Of a stretch of 64,000 nt of DNA, positions 8,748 through 18,465 are shown in pieces. The translations under genes were made by a program, and so were the position numbers. The notes under the pieces are model-generated. The model had not been told where the DNA came from. It saw nothing but the letters and a program-made list of their open reading frames with translations, and did no database searches. The stretch is taken from the NCBI GenBank assembly GCA_965208525.1, contig OZ242340.1:744001-808000 (forward strand), written 5' to 3'. How positions within the stretch are numbered: the first letter of the stretch is position 1; every line of letters begins with the position of its first letter. Source of the DNA: VXYL01 sp965208525 (GTDB lineage Bacteria > Pseudomonadota > Gammaproteobacteria > Pseudomonadales > Azotimanducaceae).

Positions 8748-9917
8748 GTGAGCGAAGCATCGAGAAGTGATTGGCTGGCGGATCCGGCAAGCATCGGCCT
8801 TGATCCGGAGGCGCTCGACAACCTGCGTGAGCGGGTGCGCAAGGAGGTGGACGAGGGCCTCTTGCCGTCGGCGCAGATTGCGGTTGCCCGCGAGGGGCGC
8901 CTTGGCCTCTTCGAGACGTTCGGCAACGAGACGAACGACTCGCTCTATTGCATCTTCTCCTCCACCAAGGCCATCACTTCGGCGGCGGCGTGGCTCCTGA
9001 TCGAGTCCGGCGACCTCTCGGTGGACGAACTCGCCGGCGACATCGTTCCGGAGTTCGCCACCAACGGCAAGGAAGTCGTGACGGTGGAGCAGCTCTTCCT
9101 GCACAGCGCCGGTTTCCCGTCCGCGCCGTTCCGCCCAACCGACTGGCTGGACCACGAGCGCCGCCTGCAGCGCTTCTCCACGTGGCGGCTCAACTGGGAA
9201 GCCGGCTCGAAGTTCGAATACCACCCCACGTCCAGCATGTGGGTGATCGCCGAGATCATCGAGCGCCGGAGCGGCCGCGATTTCACCGAGTTCGTGCGTG
9301 CAGAAATCGCCGAACCCTTGGGCCTGCCGGACATGTTCGTGGGCTTGCCGGCGGCACGCGCCAAGGACGTGGCGGAACTCACGCACTGCGGCGACCCCTT
9401 GACCAGCGAAGACTACGCTCGCCTCGGCCTGCCGGAGCCTCCGGTGACGGAAGTGACGGAGGAGGTGATCCTCTCGTTCAACTACCCGGAAGTGCAGGCC
9501 GTCGGCGTGCCGGGCGGCGGCGGCATCATGACCGCCGCTGAGGTCGCCCTCTTCTACCAAGGCTTGCTGCACGGAGGCAGCGTCGGGCGGAGGCGCGTCT
9601 GGGAAGACTCGACCCTCGAAATGGCACGCACCGTGCGCAGCGGCGACCTCTTCGATCCCCTGTCGAAGAAGCGCGTGAATCGCGGCCTCGGCATCGTCGT
9701 TGCGGGCGACAAGGATCGCAACTTCCGCGGCTTCGGCCACGACAACTCGCCCTTGGCGTTCGGCCACGGCGGTGCCGGCGGCCAGATCGCCTGGGCCGAC
9801 CCCGCCACCGGCATCTCCATCGGCTATTGCACCAACGGCCACGACCGCAATCCGATTCGCATGGGTGGGCGGGGCGTCGGTATTTCCAGTCGCGCAGCGG
9901 TGTGTGCGGCGGCCTGA
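8748..9917 (+). CDS. Serine hydrolase, beta-lactamase class C / EstB-like family
   Basis: About 389 residues of the class C beta-lactamase-related hydrolases (esterases, peptidases). The nucleophile motif S-x-x-K is in SSTKAIT, the tyrosine motif position is occupied by YHPTS, and the third motif is HGGAGG near the C-terminus. No signal peptide is seen, so it is probably cytoplasmic. The start is the GTG at 8748, with GGAGG six bases upstream; the longer open frame to 8634 contains part of the divergent promoter region. It is divergent from the dioxygenase gene. The natural substrate cannot be named. Confidence 0.85.
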   Translation: MSEASRSDWLADPASIGLDPEALDNLRERVRKEVDEGLLPSAQIAVAREGRLGLFETFGNETNDSLYCIFSSTKAITSAAAWLLIESGDLSVDELAGDIVPEFATNGKEVVTVEQLFLHSAGFPSAPFRPTDWLDHERRLQRFSTWRLNWEAGSKFEYHPTSSMWVIAEIIERRSGRDFTEFVRAEIAEPLGLPDMFVGLPAARAKDVAELTHCGDPLTSEDYARLGLPEPPVTEVTEEVILSFNYPEVQAVGVPGGGGIMTAAEVALFYQGLLHGGSVGRRRVWEDSTLEMARTVRSGDLFDPLSKKRVNRGLGIVVAGDKDRNFRGFGHDNSPLAFGHGGAGGQIAWADPATGISIGYCTNGHDRNPIRMGGRGVGISSRAAVCAAA

Positions 9918-9929
9918 TGCCCTTGGGGG

Positions 9930-9967
9930 GCGAGGGCATCCTGCCCTCGCTCGCGCCGACAGGCGCG
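9930..9967. repeat. Paired-hairpin intergenic repeat, copy 2
   Basis: GCGAGGGCA-tcc-TGCCCTCGC (9930-9950) followed by CGCGCC-gaca-GGCGCG (9952-9967), between the serine hydrolase stop and the FGE-like start. It has the same layout and core (GAGGGCATC-TGCCCTC) as the other copies. Confidence 0.7.
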
Positions 9968-10003
9968 CCTTCAAGCAGACCCAAGGCGCAGAGAAGCAAA
10001 CCT

Positions 10004-10816
10004 ATGGTTCAGGCAATTGCAGCATTGGCGGCGCTTGCGCTCGCCGTCGGTATGGCCAGCGCGGCGAACAAGGCCGGCGAGAAGTTCCGCGACTGCGCTA
10101 GCTGCCCGGAGATGGTGATCGTCCCGGCCGGCTCTTTCCAGATGGGCACGCCACCGGAGGACACCCGCAGCTTCGGCTACGAGCGACCGGTGCATCGAGT
10201 GCGCCTCAGGAGGTCGTTCGCGATGGGCGTTGCGGAAGTGACCTTCGCCGAGTGGGACGCTTGCGTCGCTGCCGGCGGCTGCGCTTCGTACAGTCCGCCC
10301 GACAACGGCTGGGGACGCGGTGCGCGCCCCGCCATCAACGTCAACTGGGCTGACGCGCGCGGCTATGCGCGTTGGCTGTCGTCCCGAACCGGGCGCAGCT
10401 ATCGCCTGCCGAGCGAGGCCGAGTGGGAATACGCGGCCCGTGCCGGCTCCGAAGGAGCCTACGCCTGGGGCGACGACATCGGCACAAACCGCGCCAACTG
10501 CCTCGACTGTGGCAGCGAATGGGACACACGATCCCCGGCCCCAACACGCTCCTTTCCTGCCAATGAGTGGGGCCTTTTTGACATGCACGGCAACGTCTGG
10601 GAATGGACCCAAGACTGCTGGCACGACAGCTACCAGAGGGCTCCCGCCGATGGCAGCGCGCGAGAAGCACGAAGCGGAACCACTTGCCATGCCCGCGTCC
10701 TCCGGGGCGGCTCTTGGTACAGCCGCCCCCGCAGCCTGCGCTCCGCCACCCGCTACACCTACAACCCAGACCGGCGCTACTTCAACACAGGATTCCGCGT
10801 AGTCCGCTCGCTCTGA
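10004..10816 (+). CDS. Exported FGE/SUMF1-domain protein (formylglycine-generating enzyme-like, non-catalytic cysteines)
   Basis: About 270 residues. An N-terminal signal peptide (MVQAIAALAALALAVGMASA) is followed by one FGE-sulfatase domain with the usual blocks: MVIVPAGSFQMGT, VTWxxA-like INVNWADARGYARWL, YRLPSEAEWEYAARAG, WGLFDMHGNVWEWTQD, RVLRGGSW and NTGFRVVRS. The active-site cysteine pair of true formylglycine-generating enzymes is absent in the GGSWYSRPRSLRSATR stretch, so this is more likely a binding or EgtB/PvdO-type relative. The ATG at 10004 was chosen because it gives the signal peptide; the frame is open to 9827 through the repeat. Function unknown. Confidence 0.8.
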   Translation: MVQAIAALAALALAVGMASAANKAGEKFRDCASCPEMVIVPAGSFQMGTPPEDTRSFGYERPVHRVRLRRSFAMGVAEVTFAEWDACVAAGGCASYSPPDNGWGRGARPAINVNWADARGYARWLSSRTGRSYRLPSEAEWEYAARAGSEGAYAWGDDIGTNRANCLDCGSEWDTRSPAPTRSFPANEWGLFDMHGNVWEWTQDCWHDSYQRAPADGSAREARSGTTCHARVLRGGSWYSRPRSLRSATRYTYNPDRRYFNTGFRVVRSL

Positions 10817-10878
10817 CCGACGAGGCTTGTGCGGTGCCTCGCGTCGTAGAGTGCCAAGCCCAGACCGGCGCTACTTCA
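10765..10878. repeat. 20 bp direct repeat at the end of the FGE-like gene (10765-10784 and 10859-10878)
   Basis: The codons for PDRRYFN near the FGE-like C-terminus are repeated as an identical 20 bp stretch 94 bases downstream, just past the stop. The second copy is probably the relic of a duplicated or replaced FGE gene end. Confidence 0.5.
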
Positions 10879-10894
10879 GAACAGAAGAACATCC

Positions 10895-10941
10895 GCCACA
10901 CAAACATTTCGTCCTACACAACGTGGGCCATCTCCCACGCG
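10895..10941. mobile_element. Partial copy of the MITE-like element (left end only)
   Basis: This segment matches the left end of the elements at 12011 and 13154 (CACACAAACAT..CGTCC.AC, then a GTGGGCCATCTC.CACGC block). It stops where similarity would continue into the element centre. The stop codon and last residues of the DUF4143 remnant on the reverse strand lie inside it. Confidence 0.55.
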
Positions 10942-11246
10942 ATTTCCTGTGCGTGCTCTCGCTGGGCCTTTTCGCGGAGGGATCGGGCAATCAGCCGGTA
11001 AGGGTGCCGTCTCGGAGGCGTCGCGAACTCGGTGGCTGGCAGGATGTCGATGCCGTCGGAAGTCCGGCGCGTGCGTTGTTCTAGGCAGACTGCAACTCGG
11101 CGGGTGTTCGGATGGTCCTCGGCCAGCTTGCGCAGTCCACGCAGGTGGCGATTCGACAAGTTAGTGCTTGCCTTGGCCTCCACCGCCAGCGCCATGTTGC
11201 CGAGGATGAAATCCACCTCCAAGCCACGCGAGGCGCGTTCGGACAA
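10914..11246 (-). pseudogene. C-terminal remnant of a DUF4143 ATP-binding protein
   Basis: About 110 residues that match only the C-terminal nuclease-like part of AAA ATPases with a DUF4143 domain: GLEVDFILGN, LAVEAKAS, NRHLRGLRKLAEDHP, RVAVCLE and DGIDILPATEFA. The ATPase domain (about 300 residues) is missing; the upstream position is occupied by the Sel1-like gene. The last codons and the stop are contributed by the partial MITE-like element. It is very likely non-functional. Family assignment is from memory of the conserved C-terminal pattern. Confidence 0.65.
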
Positions 11247-11249
11247 GGG

Positions 11250-11930
11250 CTAGTAGCGTGGTGGTTCGATTCCGTCGGTCATGATGCCGGTGCCCCCACA
11301 GCCCCTGGCTGTTTCGTCGCCGCACCAAACGCGGATCTGTGCATCGCGATCCATGGAGGTTTCGTGCACCCCTTCCTCGTCAAACAAGCATGTGAGCGAG
11401 GTCAGGTGCGTCCCCGCGGCCTTGTTTCGGTTGCAGCTCACGCCGGTGGCCCCTCGGCCATACTTCGAGCGATATCTGCCGGCCACGACCTCTAGCTCCG
11501 CGACATAGCGCTCCGGCACGATTTTCCAGATCTTCTTCGAGTAACGTCGGATCCACGGCAGAGTCTCGGGCGACGCGGCCACCGACAGCCAGCCGATGCC
11601 GCGCACCGGGTCGTATGGAATGCCCCCAAGGCCGTGCAGGTAGATGTAGCCGAGCCGAGCCTGGGCCGTCTTGAACCCGCGCTTGGCCGCGGCGAGCAGG
11701 TGCGGGTACGCGCGAGCGTAGTCGCGGCGGCGAAAGTGCTTCACGCCCTGTCCTTGGGCCTGATAGGTGTCCCGCATCTCGACGAGCGAGGGCACCGGAA
11801 GCCGCTCGGCGCTGACGACCATTTCCTCCACGTCATCCGGGTCTGCCACCGCGGTTGTCGGTCCGTCTGTGGCCAAAGCCAATCGTGGGACGAGCCCGAC
11901 TATTGCCAGTACTGTGATGGCCTTCCGCAT
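11250..11930 (-). CDS. Secreted Sel1-like repeat protein
   Basis: About 226 residues. It has a signal peptide (MRKAITVLAIVGLVPRLALA), an acidic linker containing VEEMVVSAERLP, then one or two Sel1/TPR-like repeats (RRRDYARAYPHLLAAAKRGFKTAQARLGYIYLHG, followed by DPVRGIGWLSVAA). The C-terminal 80 residues contain four cysteines that could form disulfides. The ATG at 11930 has GGGGTGA four bases upstream. The open frame extends to 12116, but that part is inside the repeat element. Such proteins usually act in protein-protein contacts in the envelope; no specific role is known. Confidence 0.7.
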   Translation of the reverse strand: MRKAITVLAIVGLVPRLALATDGPTTAVADPDDVEEMVVSAERLPVPSLVEMRDTYQAQGQGVKHFRRRDYARAYPHLLAAAKRGFKTAQARLGYIYLHGLGGIPYDPVRGIGWLSVAASPETLPWIRRYSKKIWKIVPERYVAELEVVAGRYRSKYGRGATGVSCNRNKAAGTHLTSLTCLFDEEGVHETSMDRDAQIRVWCGDETARGCGGTGIMTDGIEPPRY

Positions 11931-12010
11931 GCCGTCACCCCGTTTCGAGGTTCTTTGCGGAATTGTGGAACTGACACGATCGGCTTGTAAAGTCGTGCGT
12001 GGCGACACCC

Positions 12011-12193
12011 TTTCCCGGCACACAAGCATTACGTCCCACGCAAATGTGGGCCATCTCGCACGCCATGGTCGCGGCGCGGGCTCGGGACCCTTCCCGTTCT
12101 GACCCTGCGTCCGCATGGAACCCGCAGGTGGGGAAGTCGGACGTGGGAGGCAGCCTGCGCTGTGTAAGACGAGATGTTTGCTGTGTCGGGAAA
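12011..12193. mobile_element. MITE-like element, copy A (about 183 bp)
   Basis: The ends are imperfect inverted repeats of about 30 bp: the left end TTTCCCGGCACACAAGCAT..CGTC matches the reverse complement of the right end, which reads TTTCCCGACACAGCAAACAT..CGTC. The interior is clearly related to the element at 13154-13324 in the same orientation. No transposase is encoded, which fits a non-autonomous element. Together the two copies bracket the PPC-like gene. Confidence 0.65.
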
Positions 12194-12298
12194 ACGCGCG
12201 AGCTTTGATATGGTCGGGTGCCGTGCCCGACTAGACACGGTTGCGTGCCGGGGATCCAGTCGGAACCTGTGCCCTTAGGAAACTACCTGTGCAAGTTT

Positions 12299-13153
12299 GT
12301 GCGGGCCTGTGCCCGCGTCGTCAACATTCGCAATTGGAGAAGCCACATCAACATCCAGACTATCCTCGCCGCTGTGGCGGCCACCGCCTTGGGTGCCGTA
12401 GACGCTTTCGGTGTGAACGACGACCACGGGGACACCAACAACGCCGCCACGCTGCTCCCCATTGGACAGTGGAAGACTGGCGTGACTGACGGGCGTGGCG
12501 ACGTGGACACGTTTCGGGTTGACATGGTCGGACAGGCTGCGGTCGAGCTTCGGTCGAGCGGTCCAACGGACACGGTTGGCACCCTAAAGGACAGTTCCGG
12601 AAGACTCATTGCAACAGACGACGACACCGGGCCCGGCCTCAACTTCCGCATCACTGCCGACCTTGACCCAGGCGTGTACTTCCTTGAGGTAGAGGATTAC
12701 TTCGGAACGCCCGACGGGAACTACGCGGTGGCGGTGCAGCTCGCCGCTTCAGGTGACCACGCCGAGACCCATCAGGCGGCAACGCTGCTCAGGCTCATCA
12801 CTGCACAGGAGTTGGAGGGAGTCCGCCCGGAGACCCTGCTCTCCACCGCCGGAAGACTCGCTGCGGACGACACGGACATGTTCCGCATAGACGTGCTTCA
12901 CGACAGCACACCGGTGACGATCCGCAGTGCGGGCAACACAGACACGGTGGGCGAGCTGTACTCCGCCGACGACTCCGGCTTGACCCTCCTTGAACAGGAC
13001 GACGATAGCGGCCGCATGTGGAACTTCCAGATTGAGACGGTGTTGGACCGGGGAGTTCACTACATTCGCATAGCTGGCGACGACGACACGGGATCGTACA
13101 GAATCCTCGCGGTGGCGCACGACCGGCCTGACGAAGCTGACGCAAACCCCTGA
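12299..13153 (+). CDS. Exported protein with two PPC-like (pre-peptidase C-terminal) repeats
   Basis: About 284 residues from the GTG at 12299. A hydrophobic segment (TILAAVAATALGAVDA) resembles a signal peptide. It is followed by two similar beta-rich repeats of about 100 residues, beginning DDHGDTNNAATLLP and DHAETHQAATLL, each with a D(V/M)DTFRVD-like strand, a 'TDTVG.L' strand and a final GxYxxxV strand. This is the pattern of PPC/DVUA0089-type domains found in secreted peptidases; no peptidase domain is present. The start is unclear: the frame is open from 12218, and the best ribosome-binding site (GGAGAAG) precedes an ATC at 12347. MITE-like copies lie on both sides. Confidence 0.65.
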   Translation: MRACARVVNIRNWRSHINIQTILAAVAATALGAVDAFGVNDDHGDTNNAATLLPIGQWKTGVTDGRGDVDTFRVDMVGQAAVELRSSGPTDTVGTLKDSSGRLIATDDDTGPGLNFRITADLDPGVYFLEVEDYFGTPDGNYAVAVQLAASGDHAETHQAATLLRLITAQELEGVRPETLLSTAGRLAADDTDMFRIDVLHDSTPVTIRSAGNTDTVGELYSADDSGLTLLEQDDDSGRMWNFQIETVLDRGVHYIRIAGDDDTGSYRILAVAHDRPDEADANP

Positions 13154-13324
13154 AGACACACAAACATCCTCGTCCCACGAAGTACGGCCATCCCGCGCCA
13201 TCGTCGCGGCGTGGGCTCAGGGCCTTTCCCGTTCGGATGCCGCGTCGGCATGAAACCCTCAGACGGGAGGAGGTCGGAGGTGGGAGGCAGCCTACTTTTT
13301 GTAGGACGAAATGTCGTGTCGGGA
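13154..13324. mobile_element. MITE-like element, copy B (about 171 bp)
   Basis: Same orientation and interior as the copy at 12011. The left end (GACACACAAACATCC.CGTCC) is imperfectly complementary to the right end (GTAGGACGAAATGTCGTGTCGGGA). It starts immediately after the stop codon of the PPC-like gene. Confidence 0.65.
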
Positions 13325-13327
13325 GAG

Positions 13328-13362
13328 CATGCAAATCCAAAAGCCAGTTTTGGATTTGCATG
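13328..13362. terminator. Perfect 15 bp inverted repeat, possible bidirectional terminator
   Basis: CATGCAAATCCAAAA and its exact complement are separated by the five bases GCCAG. It lies between the convergent PPC-like gene and secB. It is AT-rich and lacks a following T-run, so intrinsic termination is only one reading; it may be a protein-binding site or an element end. Confidence 0.4.
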
Positions 13363-13393
13363 TAATTCGTCGGCCGATTGCGCGTGGCCGGTC

Positions 13394-13879
13394 CTAGTTC
13401 ACGAACCGTTCACCAGAGCCTGAGGGGTCGCCGCCACTGATCTCGGCTTCGTGGCGGCGCTTGGCTTCGGCGTACAGGGCGTCGAAGTTGATGGGGGCCA
13501 GGTTGAAGGCGGGGAAGGTGCCGCGGGAGGCCAGGGAGTCGATGGCTTCGCGGGCGTAGGGGAAGAGGATGTTGGGGCAGGCGACGGCGAGGGCCTGGCG
13601 TAGGGGGTCATCGGTGAGGCCTGTGATGCGGAAGATGCCGGCTTGCTGGAGTTCGATGATGAGGAGGGACTCGCCGTCCACCTTGGCGGTGAGGGTGAGG
13701 GCCAGGACTACCTCGTGGCGATCTTCGCCGAGAGCGTTGTTCTTGGTGTTGATGTCGATGTGGATCTGCGGCTGCCATTCGGAGCGGAACACCGCCGGCG
13801 CGCGGGGGGACTCGAACGACGCATCCTTGAGGTAGATGCGCTCGATGGCGAGGCCGGGTCCTGGTGCGTCTTCGGCCAT
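13394..13879 (-). CDS. secB: Protein-export chaperone SecB
   Basis: About 161 residues, normal for SecB. SecB keeps precursor proteins unfolded in the cytoplasm and hands them to SecA. Family blocks seen are IERIYLKDASFESPRAP, HIDINT, VVLALTLTAKV, GIFRITGL, CPNILFPYAREAIDSLASRGTFPAFNLAPINFDALYAE and an acidic-polar tail. The ATG at 13879 overlaps the stop of the rhodanese gene by one base (TGATG). The rhodanese/secB pairing is conserved in Gammaproteobacteria (yibN...secB in E. coli). Confidence 0.95.
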   Translation of the reverse strand: MAEDAPGPGLAIERIYLKDASFESPRAPAVFRSEWQPQIHIDINTKNNALGEDRHEVVLALTLTAKVDGESLLIIELQQAGIFRITGLTDDPLRQALAVACPNILFPYAREAIDSLASRGTFPAFNLAPINFDALYAEAKRRHEAEISGGDPSGSGERFVN

Positions 13880-14328
13880 CAGCGTGCCCTTTTCCTGCCA
13901 CCCTTGCCGCCGGCGCCTTTGACCACCGGCAGGTTCTGGTTGCGCCATTCCATGATGCCGCCCTTGAGTCGGGAGACGTTCTCGAAGCCGGCCTTGCGCA
14001 GCACGGTGCCGGCGGTGCCGGCGTGTTGCCCCATCTTGCACGTCACGACGATGGGCTTGGCCTTGTGCCGTTCGATCTCCGCGAGCCGGGCTGGGAGTGC
14101 GGCGTGGGGGATGTTCACCGCATCGACGATGTGCCCCTCGGAGAACTCCTTCTGGTCGCGCACATCGACGATGAGTGCGCCGTCGCGGTTGACGAGGTTG
14201 ACGAGCTCCTGCGCGGTCACGCCGCGGCCGCCACGAGAGACTTCGTTGCGCACGAAGAGGCCCAGGACAATGAGGAATGCGCTCACCAGGAACGGGTGGT
14301 TCATGATGAATTCGAGCAGTCGTTCCAT
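13879..14328 (-). CDS. Membrane-anchored rhodanese-like protein (YibN-type)
   Basis: About 149 residues. An N-terminal membrane anchor (residues 11-27, FLVSAFLIVLGLF) is followed by one rhodanese domain. The active-site loop is VTCKMGQHAGTA, with the catalytic cysteine, and the DVRDQKEFSEGHI block is standard. The C-terminus is lysine/arginine-rich. It resembles E. coli YibN, also encoded beside secB, so it could be linked to the envelope or protein export; the sulfur acceptor is unknown. Overlap with secB implies co-translation. Confidence 0.85.
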   Translation of the reverse strand: MERLLEFIMNHPFLVSAFLIVLGLFVRNEVSRGGRGVTAQELVNLVNRDGALIVDVRDQKEFSEGHIVDAVNIPHAALPARLAEIERHKAKPIVVTCKMGQHAGTAGTVLRKAGFENVSRLKGGIMEWRNQNLPVVKGAGGKGGRKRAR

Positions 14329-14365
14329 CGGTTAAGCCTGTCAGGACGTGTGCGATCGGCGCGAT

Positions 14366-14384
14366 GGAGGGCGAGACGCCCTCC
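14366..14384. repeat. Single GGAGGGCG hairpin related to the paired-hairpin repeat family
   Basis: GGAGGGCG-aga-CGCCCTCC forms an 8 bp stem between the rhodanese start and the dapB stop. It resembles the first stem of the paired-hairpin repeats but no second stem follows. It could also act as a weak terminator for dapB. Confidence 0.45.
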
Positions 14385-14398
14385 TTCCGGTGAGGATA

Positions 14399-15223
14399 CT
14401 AGGCAAGTCCGAGCACGTCTTCCATGCCGTAGAAACCCGGTTCCCGACCATGCACGAACTGCACGGCGCGGAGGGCCCCGGCGGCAAAGTTCTCGCGGCT
14501 GCCGGCACGATGGGTGATTTCGAGCCGTTCGCCGGTGCCGGCGAAGGTGACGGTGTGGTCGCCGACGATGTCGCCGCCGCGCAGGCTGTGAAAGCCGATG
14601 CTGCGGCGGTCGCGCTCGCCGGTTTCGCCCTCGCGGCCGTACACGGCGTCGGTGGTGAGGTCCCGGCCCAACGCCTTGGCGAGGATCTCGCCCATGCGGA
14701 CGGCAGTTCCGGAAGGTGCGTCGATCTTGTGGCGGTGGTGGGCTTCGAAGACCTCCACGTCCACATCGTCGCCCAAGATGCGCGCTGCTTGCTCGACGAG
14801 CATGAAGGTGACGTTGACGCCGACGCTCATGTTGGGGGAGAGCAGGATGGGGATGCGCTCGGCGGCCTTGCGGATCGTGGCGAGGGCGTCGGCGTCGAAG
14901 CCGGTGGTGCCGATGACCATTGCCTTGCTGGCTTGTGCGCAGAGGCCAACGTGCCGTAAGGCGGCGGAAGGGATGGTGAAGTCGATCAATACGTCGAAGG
15001 CGTCGAGGGCGGGCCCAATGTCCTCGCTGATGGTCACGCCTAGGTCGCCGACGCCGGCGAGGCGACCGGCGTCTTCACCCGCTTCTGGGGCGCCGGGGCG
15101 GTCGGCGGCGGCGGTGAGGTTCAGCCGTTCGTGGGCGGTGATGCCGGTTACAAGGGTGCGACCCATGCGCCCGGCGGCACCGGCGACCGCGACGCTGATT
15201 GCATCATCCATCAGAGCATCCAT
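14399..15223 (-). CDS. dapB: 4-hydroxy-tetrahydrodipicolinate reductase
   Basis: About 274 residues. DapB reduces hydroxy-tetrahydrodipicolinate with NAD(P)H in lysine and diaminopimelate synthesis. The nucleotide-binding motif VAGAAGRMGRTLV is at the N-terminus, the active-site block EAHHRHKIDAPSGTA in the middle, and the C-terminal GREPGFYGMEDVLGL is typical. I placed the start at the ATG at 15223 (MDALMDDAIS), eleven bases after the dnaJ stop; an ATG four codons later is the alternative, and upstream sequence is dnaJ shadow. The dnaJ-dapB order is common in Gammaproteobacteria. Confidence 0.94.
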   Translation of the reverse strand: MDALMDDAISVAVAGAAGRMGRTLVTGITAHERLNLTAAADRPGAPEAGEDAGRLAGVGDLGVTISEDIGPALDAFDVLIDFTIPSAALRHVGLCAQASKAMVIGTTGFDADALATIRKAAERIPILLSPNMSVGVNVTFMLVEQAARILGDDVDVEVFEAHHRHKIDAPSGTAVRMGEILAKALGRDLTTDAVYGREGETGERDRRSIGFHSLRGGDIVGDHTVTFAGTGERLEITHRAGSRENFAAGALRAVQFVHGREPGFYGMEDVLGLA

Positions 15224-15233
15224 GCTCGGTTGC

Positions 15234-16379
15234 TCAACTGCCGAGTCCACCGACGAACTTGCGCACCGAGTCGAACCAGGAGCTTTCGCGCGGGGCGTGT
15301 TTGCCGCCGCCGTTGTCGAGGCTTTCCTTGAACTCGCGCAAGAGGTCCTTTTGCTGTTCGGAAAGGCGCACAGGCGTTTCCACCACCATGCGGCACAAGA
15401 GGTCGCCGCTCGCACCTCCGCGCAGGGCTGGCACGCCGCGGCCGCGCAGGCGAAAGAGTTTGCCGGTTTGGGTTTCGGCGGGGACGCGCACGCTGACGCG
15501 GCCGTTCAGCGTGGGCACTTCGATCTCGGCGCCTAAGGCCGCATCCACGAAGGAGATGGGCACGTCACAGAAAAGGTGCCGGCCTTCGCGCTTGAAGATG
15601 TCGTGTTCGGCGATGCTGATCTGGACGTAGAGGTCGCCGGGTGGACCGCCGTTGATGCCGGCCTCGCCCTCTCCCGTCAGGCGGATGCGATTGCCTTCGT
15701 CGACGCCGGCGGGGATGTCCACCGACAGGGTCTTGCGCCGTTCGACACGGCCGCCGCCACCGCAGGTTCGGCAGGGATTGAGGATGACCTTGCCGGTGCC
15801 GCGGCAGCGCGGGCAGGTTTGCTGCAGGGAGAAGAACCCTTGTGCAACGCGAATCTGGCCGGCGCCGTTGCAGTCGGGGCATGTCGTCGGCGAGGTTCCC
15901 GGGGCGGCACCGCTGCCGTCGCAGTCGGGGCAGGTGTCGAGTTTCGGTACGCGGATTTCGACGCTGTCGCCGCCGACGGCTTGCTCTAGAGTGAGGTTCA
16001 GCGGATAGCGCAAGTCGGCGCCGCGGCGCACGGAACTGCGGCTGCGGCCGCCGCCACCGCCGCCAAAGATGTCGCCGATGTCGCCGAAAACGTCGCTGAA
16101 GATGTCGGCGAAGTTGCCGGTGCTGAAGCCGCCGGTTTCGAAGCCTCGGCCGTCCACCCCGGCGTGGCCGAAGCGGTCGTAGGCCTCGCGCTTCTCCTCG
16201 TCTGAGAGCACTTCGTAGGCTTCGCTCGCCTCCTTGAAGCGCTCCTCGGCGTCCTCGTCGTCGGGGTTGCGGTCCGGGTGGTACTTCATGGCGAGACGGC
16301 GATAGGCCTTCTTCACGTCGCCTTCGGACGCGCCCCGTTCGACGCCTAGAACGTCGTAGTAATCGCGCTTTGCCGCCAT
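15234..16379 (-). CDS. dnaJ: Chaperone protein DnaJ (type I Hsp40)
   Basis: 381 residues. J domain at residues 1-70 with the essential HPD (KYHPDRNPDD), a Gly/Phe linker (residues about 75-120), a zinc domain with four CxxCxGxG-type motifs (CPDCDGSG, CPDCNGAG, CPRCRGTG, CRTCGGGG), then the C-terminal substrate-binding domains. It stimulates the DnaK ATPase and presents substrates. The 24-base gap to dnaK and common strand indicate one transcript. Confidence 0.97.
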   Translation of the reverse strand: MAAKRDYYDVLGVERGASEGDVKKAYRRLAMKYHPDRNPDDEDAEERFKEASEAYEVLSDEEKREAYDRFGHAGVDGRGFETGGFSTGNFADIFSDVFGDIGDIFGGGGGGRSRSSVRRGADLRYPLNLTLEQAVGGDSVEIRVPKLDTCPDCDGSGAAPGTSPTTCPDCNGAGQIRVAQGFFSLQQTCPRCRGTGKVILNPCRTCGGGGRVERRKTLSVDIPAGVDEGNRIRLTGEGEAGINGGPPGDLYVQISIAEHDIFKREGRHLFCDVPISFVDAALGAEIEVPTLNGRVSVRVPAETQTGKLFRLRGRGVPALRGGASGDLLCRMVVETPVRLSEQQKDLLREFKESLDNGGGKHAPRESSWFDSVRKFVGGLGS

Positions 16380-16403
16380 GGCTGCTTGCTGCCAGACTCT
16401 GTG

Positions 16404-18377
<1,974 letters not shown>

Positions 18378-18424
18378 GTTGGTCTCCGTTGTCCTGCGTG
18401 CAGTTCTTTCAGTGGTTCGTTAGG

Positions 18425-18453
18425 AAGTTGGGTCGAGCGGGCCATTAATCAAG
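18425..18453 (-). promoter_or_regulatory. Candidate sigma-32 (heat-shock) promoter before dnaK
   Basis: On the reverse strand CTTGATT (18447-18453) and CCCAACTT (18425-18432) are 14 bases apart, close to the RpoH consensus (CTTGAAA, CCCCATnT). The site lies in the grpE-dnaK gap, and the inferred transcription start is about 40 bases before the dnaK ATG. Similarity is partial; no CIRCE inverted repeat is seen nearby. Confidence 0.45.
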
Positions 18454-18465
18454 CGGTTTGCGGTG

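Noticed and set aside
7716..9974. A 752-codon open reverse frame
   Set aside because: Only the last 300 codons are the TauD-type dioxygenase. The rest is antisense to the serine hydrolase gene and has shadow-type composition.
9827..10003. N-terminal extension of the FGE-like protein
   Set aside because: It crosses a paired-hairpin repeat and overlaps the hydrolase gene end. The ATG at 10004 gives a clean signal peptide.
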